Below are positions 63,434 to 64,000 of a stretch of 64,000 bases of DNA, piece after piece. The number at the start of each line of letters is the position of its first letter. Positions within the stretch are counted from its first letter, which is position 1. A program made the translations under genes and the position numbers. Location of the stretch: NCBI RefSeq assembly GCF_000153285.1, contig NZ_CH724168.1:2209455-2273454 (forward strand). Direction: 5' to 3'. The stretch comes from Synechococcus sp. WH 7805 (lineage in GTDB: Bacteria > Cyanobacteriota > Cyanobacteriia > PCC-6307 > Cyanobiaceae). The notes below the pieces were generated by a model. It searched no databases, was not told where the DNA came from, and saw only the letters and a program-made list of their open reading frames with translations.

Positions 63434-64000
63434 CCGCGAATCAGCAGCAATTGGATCACCCAGGTGAGTCTTAGCTGGCCGTCGTTCTGGCGGTCGCTCC
63501 ACTCGTGCTGAAGACGACGCCAGTCACGCAGTGGAAGGGGTGATTGAGGGCTGGTGCCAGCCCCAATCCGGCGCAGAGGCTTGAGCAGTAATGGCAGGCT
63601 CGATGACGACACTGTGTAGGACACCCGGTGCGTCATGCGGAGCTGTTGCGCTGGGATCGTTCTCAGTAACGCGTCAGTGGAAGGGAAGGGCAGAGCAGTG
63701 CAGCGCACCCTGCAGCGCCTGGCGCTTTCATGCCACTGGGGGAAGCATCCCTCCACCGGAAGGGCAACCGCCAGGAGCCCATCAGGGGACAACCGCCGGA
63801 TCCACTGCTGCAGACAACGCTGCGGTTCAGGAAGCCAATGCAAGCAGAAGCTCGAGGCGAGAAGGGTTGGAGCCTCGCTCCAATCCGGCAGCCCCGTTGT
63901 GAGATCCCAGTGCAAAACCTCGGCTTCGTCAGGATGACCGCGCAGCATCGCCTGACTGCCATCAAGACGCTGCACCTTGTGGCCTGGATGCAGTTGCTCC
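63430..64000 (-). CDS. bioC: SAM-dependent methyltransferase, BioC-like (5' end outside the window)
   Basis: C-terminal ~190 codons of a class I methyltransferase; the gene continues past the window edge. Seen: HPGHKVQRLDGSQAML (motif II region, Asp binding SAM), FCLHWLPEPQRCLQQWIRRLSPDG (motif typical of BioC) and GxLAVALPVEGCF. BioC methylates malonyl-ACP to start pimelate synthesis. Assignment rests on the motif pattern and on overlap with bioD. The N-terminal SAM-binding motif I is not visible. Confidence 0.8.
   Translation of the reverse strand, partial: EQLHPGHKVQRLDGSQAMLRGHPDEAEVLHWDLTTGLPDWSEAPTLLASSFCLHWLPEPQRCLQQWIRRLSPDGLLAVALPVEGCFPQWHESARRCRVRCTALPFPSTDALLRTIPAQQLRMTHRVSYTVSSSSLPLLLKPLRRIGAGTSPQSPLPLRDWRRLQHEWSDRQNDGQLRLTWVIQLLLIRG

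Overview
The window looks like chromosomal DNA of a marine unicellular cyanobacterium of the Synechococcus/Prochlorococcus group, most likely a marine Synechococcus. The evidence is a split RNA polymerase (rpoC1 and rpoC2), two psbA genes encoding the Glu130 (D1:2) form of D1, a high-light-inducible protein, CP12-like proteins, Ycf35/DUF1257 and DUF3493 proteins, a GrrM/GrrA peptide system, moderately high GC and very dense gene packing. I see no rRNA, prophage, insertion sequence or CRISPR array. One tRNA gene, tRNA-Thr(CGU), is present. || Layout. 1-10.2 kb: mutS2, a sugar-type ABC ATPase, obgE, a CP12-like gene, then a translationally coupled minus-strand trio (glutathionyl-hydroquinone reductase, DUF2301 membrane protein, ABC-F ATPase) and an aspartoacylase-like hydrolase. 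10.2-15.9 kb: small secreted or lipoprotein genes, then two psbA genes with identical products flanking a reversed-order pyrF-pyrE fusion. 15.9-19.2 kb: an accessory island of very small genes around a LuxR-type regulator. It holds two DUF3136-like paralogues, a second CP12-like gene, several 50-57 aa proteins, a GNAT acetyltransferase and three copies of a palindromic CTAYCCCCATCYGGGG element. 19.6-22.4 kb: a solute-binding-protein/UPF0126 channel fusion and a DUF389 membrane protein. 22.5-29.2 kb: tRNA-Thr, DUF3493, and the rimP-nusA-ylxR-infB operon ending in a low-complexity-tail membrane protein. || 29.5-34.5 kb is the most distinctive block: a radical-SAM/SPASM GrrM maturase, two glycine-rich GrrA precursors carrying 6 and 9 aromatic-X-Asn motifs, two GrrP-type substrate-binding lipoproteins and a small Cys protein, all on the minus strand, with a divergent LuxR-type regulator. 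34.7-38.9 kb: a decayed CBM2 gene remnant followed by a large modular GH18 chitinase. 38.9-43.4 kb: an HtrA-type protease broken by an apparent one-base frameshift, then rpiA, hisD, rpsT and tatD. || 43.7-54.4 kb: rpoB-rpoC1-rpoC2, then a high-light-inducible protein gene overlapping rlmN. 54.4-60.2 kb: a sodium/solute symporter, a HEAT-repeat protein, the DUF2997-DUF1257-ferredoxin-aldo/keto reductase string, and rsmG. 60.2-64 kb: a DnaJ-domain protein, DUF3143, and the biotin genes bioA, bioD and bioC (bioC runs off the window), with small unrecognised genes between bioA and bioD. || Core translation, transcription, photosynthesis and cofactor genes dominate. The flexible content is in the 16-19 kb small-gene island and the 29.5-39 kb peptide/chitinase region. 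Family names are given from memory of sequence motifs; no database search was run.
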